DNA from: Neomegalonema perideroedes DSM 15528
GTDB lineage: Bacteria; Pseudomonadota; Alphaproteobacteria; Rhodobacterales; Rhodobacteraceae
Assembly: GCF_000374145.1 (NCBI RefSeq)
Contig: NZ_KB893663.1
Coordinates: 57,522 to 121,521 of the forward strand
Reading direction: 5' to 3'
DNA: 64,000 nt
In this document: positions 63,228 through 64,000 of the stretch, one piece after another
Numbering within the stretch: position 1 is the first letter of the stretch
Layout of the letters: each line of letters opens with the position of its first letter
Translations under genes and position numbers: made by a program
The notes under the pieces: model-generated
What the model saw: only the letters and a program-made list of their open reading frames with translations
What the model was told of the DNA's origin: nothing
The model's database searches: none

Positions 63228-63869
63228 ATGCCCATCCGCAACACGCCCGAGCGCTGGGGCGCTTTGGCCAAATTCTTTCACTGGACCCTCGCGCTGCTGA
63301 TCATCGGCCTGTTTTTCTTCGGGCTCTACATCGCGGACGTGCTGAAGGGCTTCGACAAGATCGCGCCGACCAATCTGCATAAATCCCTCGGGCTGATCGT
63401 GCTCGGCCTCGCGCTGGCGCGGATCTTCTGGCGCTTCGCCGGAGGCGCGGCGCCCAAGCTGCCGCTGCGCATGCCGGTCTGGGAGAAGGGCTTCGCCCAT
63501 CTCGGCCATCTGGCGCTTTACCTCCTGATGATCCTCATGCCGCTTTCGGGCTGGTGGTCGGTTTCGGCCTCGCCCCTGACGACTCCCGTGAAGATCTTCG
63601 ACTGGCTGACGCTGCCCCACCTCACCACGCCGCAAGCGGCCGCCCAACTCGCCCAGAGCCTCGGGCTGATCGGCGCGGAGCTGACCGGAAGCCGCCTCAT
63701 GAACGCTTCGTGGAATCTCTGGAAAGAGGTTCACGGCGCCATCGCTTGGGGCCTCGTGCTGGTGGTCGCCGGACACGCCCTCGCCGCGCTGAAGCATCAC
63801 TTCGTCAACCGCGACGGAGTCCTGCGCCGGATGCTGCCTTTCGGCGGCCCGGTCCCGCAGAAGGATTGA
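63228..63869 (+). CDS. Cytochrome b561 family protein
   Basis: A di-heme membrane cytochrome of 213 residues with four helices, related to superoxide:ubiquinone oxidoreductase CybB. Heme-ligand His candidates: AKFFHWTLALLI (helix 1), TNLHKSLGLIVL (helix 2), LGHLALYLLMILMPLSGWW (helix 3) and HALAALKHHFV (helix 4). Also typical is the segment WKEVHGAIAWGLVLVVAGHA. GGAGCGAGA lies upstream. Its last codons are repeated in the DNA just downstream (see the repeat at 63843). Confidence 0.93.
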   Translation: MPIRNTPERWGALAKFFHWTLALLIIGLFFFGLYIADVLKGFDKIAPTNLHKSLGLIVLGLALARIFWRFAGGAAPKLPLRMPVWEKGFAHLGHLALYLLMILMPLSGWWSVSASPLTTPVKIFDWLTLPHLTTPQAAAQLAQSLGLIGAELTGSRLMNASWNLWKEVHGAIAWGLVLVVAGHALAALKHHFVNRDGVLRRMLPFGGPVPQKD

Positions 63870-64000
63870 TCCGCGTCTGAGTAAGGTCCGCCGAAAGCTT
63901 TTGAGTTTCGCGCGATCCTGACGGATCGGCGCGGGGCGGGCGGCCCGGTCCCGCAGAAGGATTGAGCCGCGTCTGAGTAAGGTCCGCCGAAAGCTTTTGA
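63843..64000 (+). repeat. Direct repeat, 62 bp copies 96 bp apart, at the cytochrome b561 3' end
   Basis: Bases 63843-63904 recur at 63939-64000 with one mismatch (GATTGAT versus GATTGAG). The unit includes the last codons of the cytochrome gene, its stop and about 35 nt beyond. The second copy runs into the window edge and may continue. A small hairpin CGATCC-TGAC-GGATCG lies in the spacer. Confidence 0.85.

Overview
This is a 64 kb stretch of GC-rich chromosome, almost certainly from an alphaproteobacterium. Pointers are the alpha-type methylmalonyl-CoA mutase, separate glyQ/glyS subunits, the Ctc-type bL25 next to pth, a hmuSTUV/hemP heme-uptake locus and the KpsS/KpsC capsule enzymes. Gene style looks Rhodobacterales-like, but I cannot fix the genus from sequence alone. 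Genes are dense, 4-nt start/stop overlaps are common, and there is no prophage, CRISPR array, transposase or plasmid module.

Layout. 0-9 kb: the 5' part of a RelA/SpoT gene, rpoZ, a secreted Cys/Pro-rich protein, hpt, then a co-directional minus-strand run of a Ras-like small GTPase, a PAS histidine kinase, a sigma54 response regulator, nrdR and ribD. 9-13 kb: NAD kinase and an 875-residue secreted repeat protein ending in a peptidoglycan-binding domain. 13-24 kb: glyA, two quinoprotein-associated genes (SoxYZ-like carrier, zinc metallohydrolase), an orphan Flp pilin, glyQ-glyS, ychF, an EamA transporter, purU and creA. 24-36 kb: a ClpP-type peptidase, ispH, methylmalonyl-CoA mutase, two tandem ParA-like ATPases without ParB, rpe-gph, rplY-pth and an aminotransferase.

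36-45 kb: a 265-bp MITE-like element abutting a REP-like double palindrome, succinate-semialdehyde dehydrogenase, a small capsule locus (KpsS, export lipoprotein, KpsC), and yjcH-actP for acetate uptake. 45-53 kb: the heme-uptake operon hmuSTUV, divergent from hemP and tonB, then a cytochrome c and a second quinoprotein-associated gene. 53-58 kb: the translation/secretion operon ffh-rpsP-GNAT-rimM-trmD-rplS. 58-64 kb: an EamA/GNAT pair, a TPR protein, tRNA-Leu(UAA), a CPBP-family membrane protein, gloB, yceI and cytochrome b561.

Most of the window is housekeeping. The parts that may hold something less described are the GTPase/kinase/sigma54-regulator module (5.6-9.0 kb), the repeat protein (10.2-12.8 kb), the tandem ParA pair (29.0-31.0 kb), the MITE at the aminotransferase stop codon, and an inserted helical segment in the acetate permease. 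Quinoprotein-associated genes occur in two places without any quinoprotein dehydrogenase in view.
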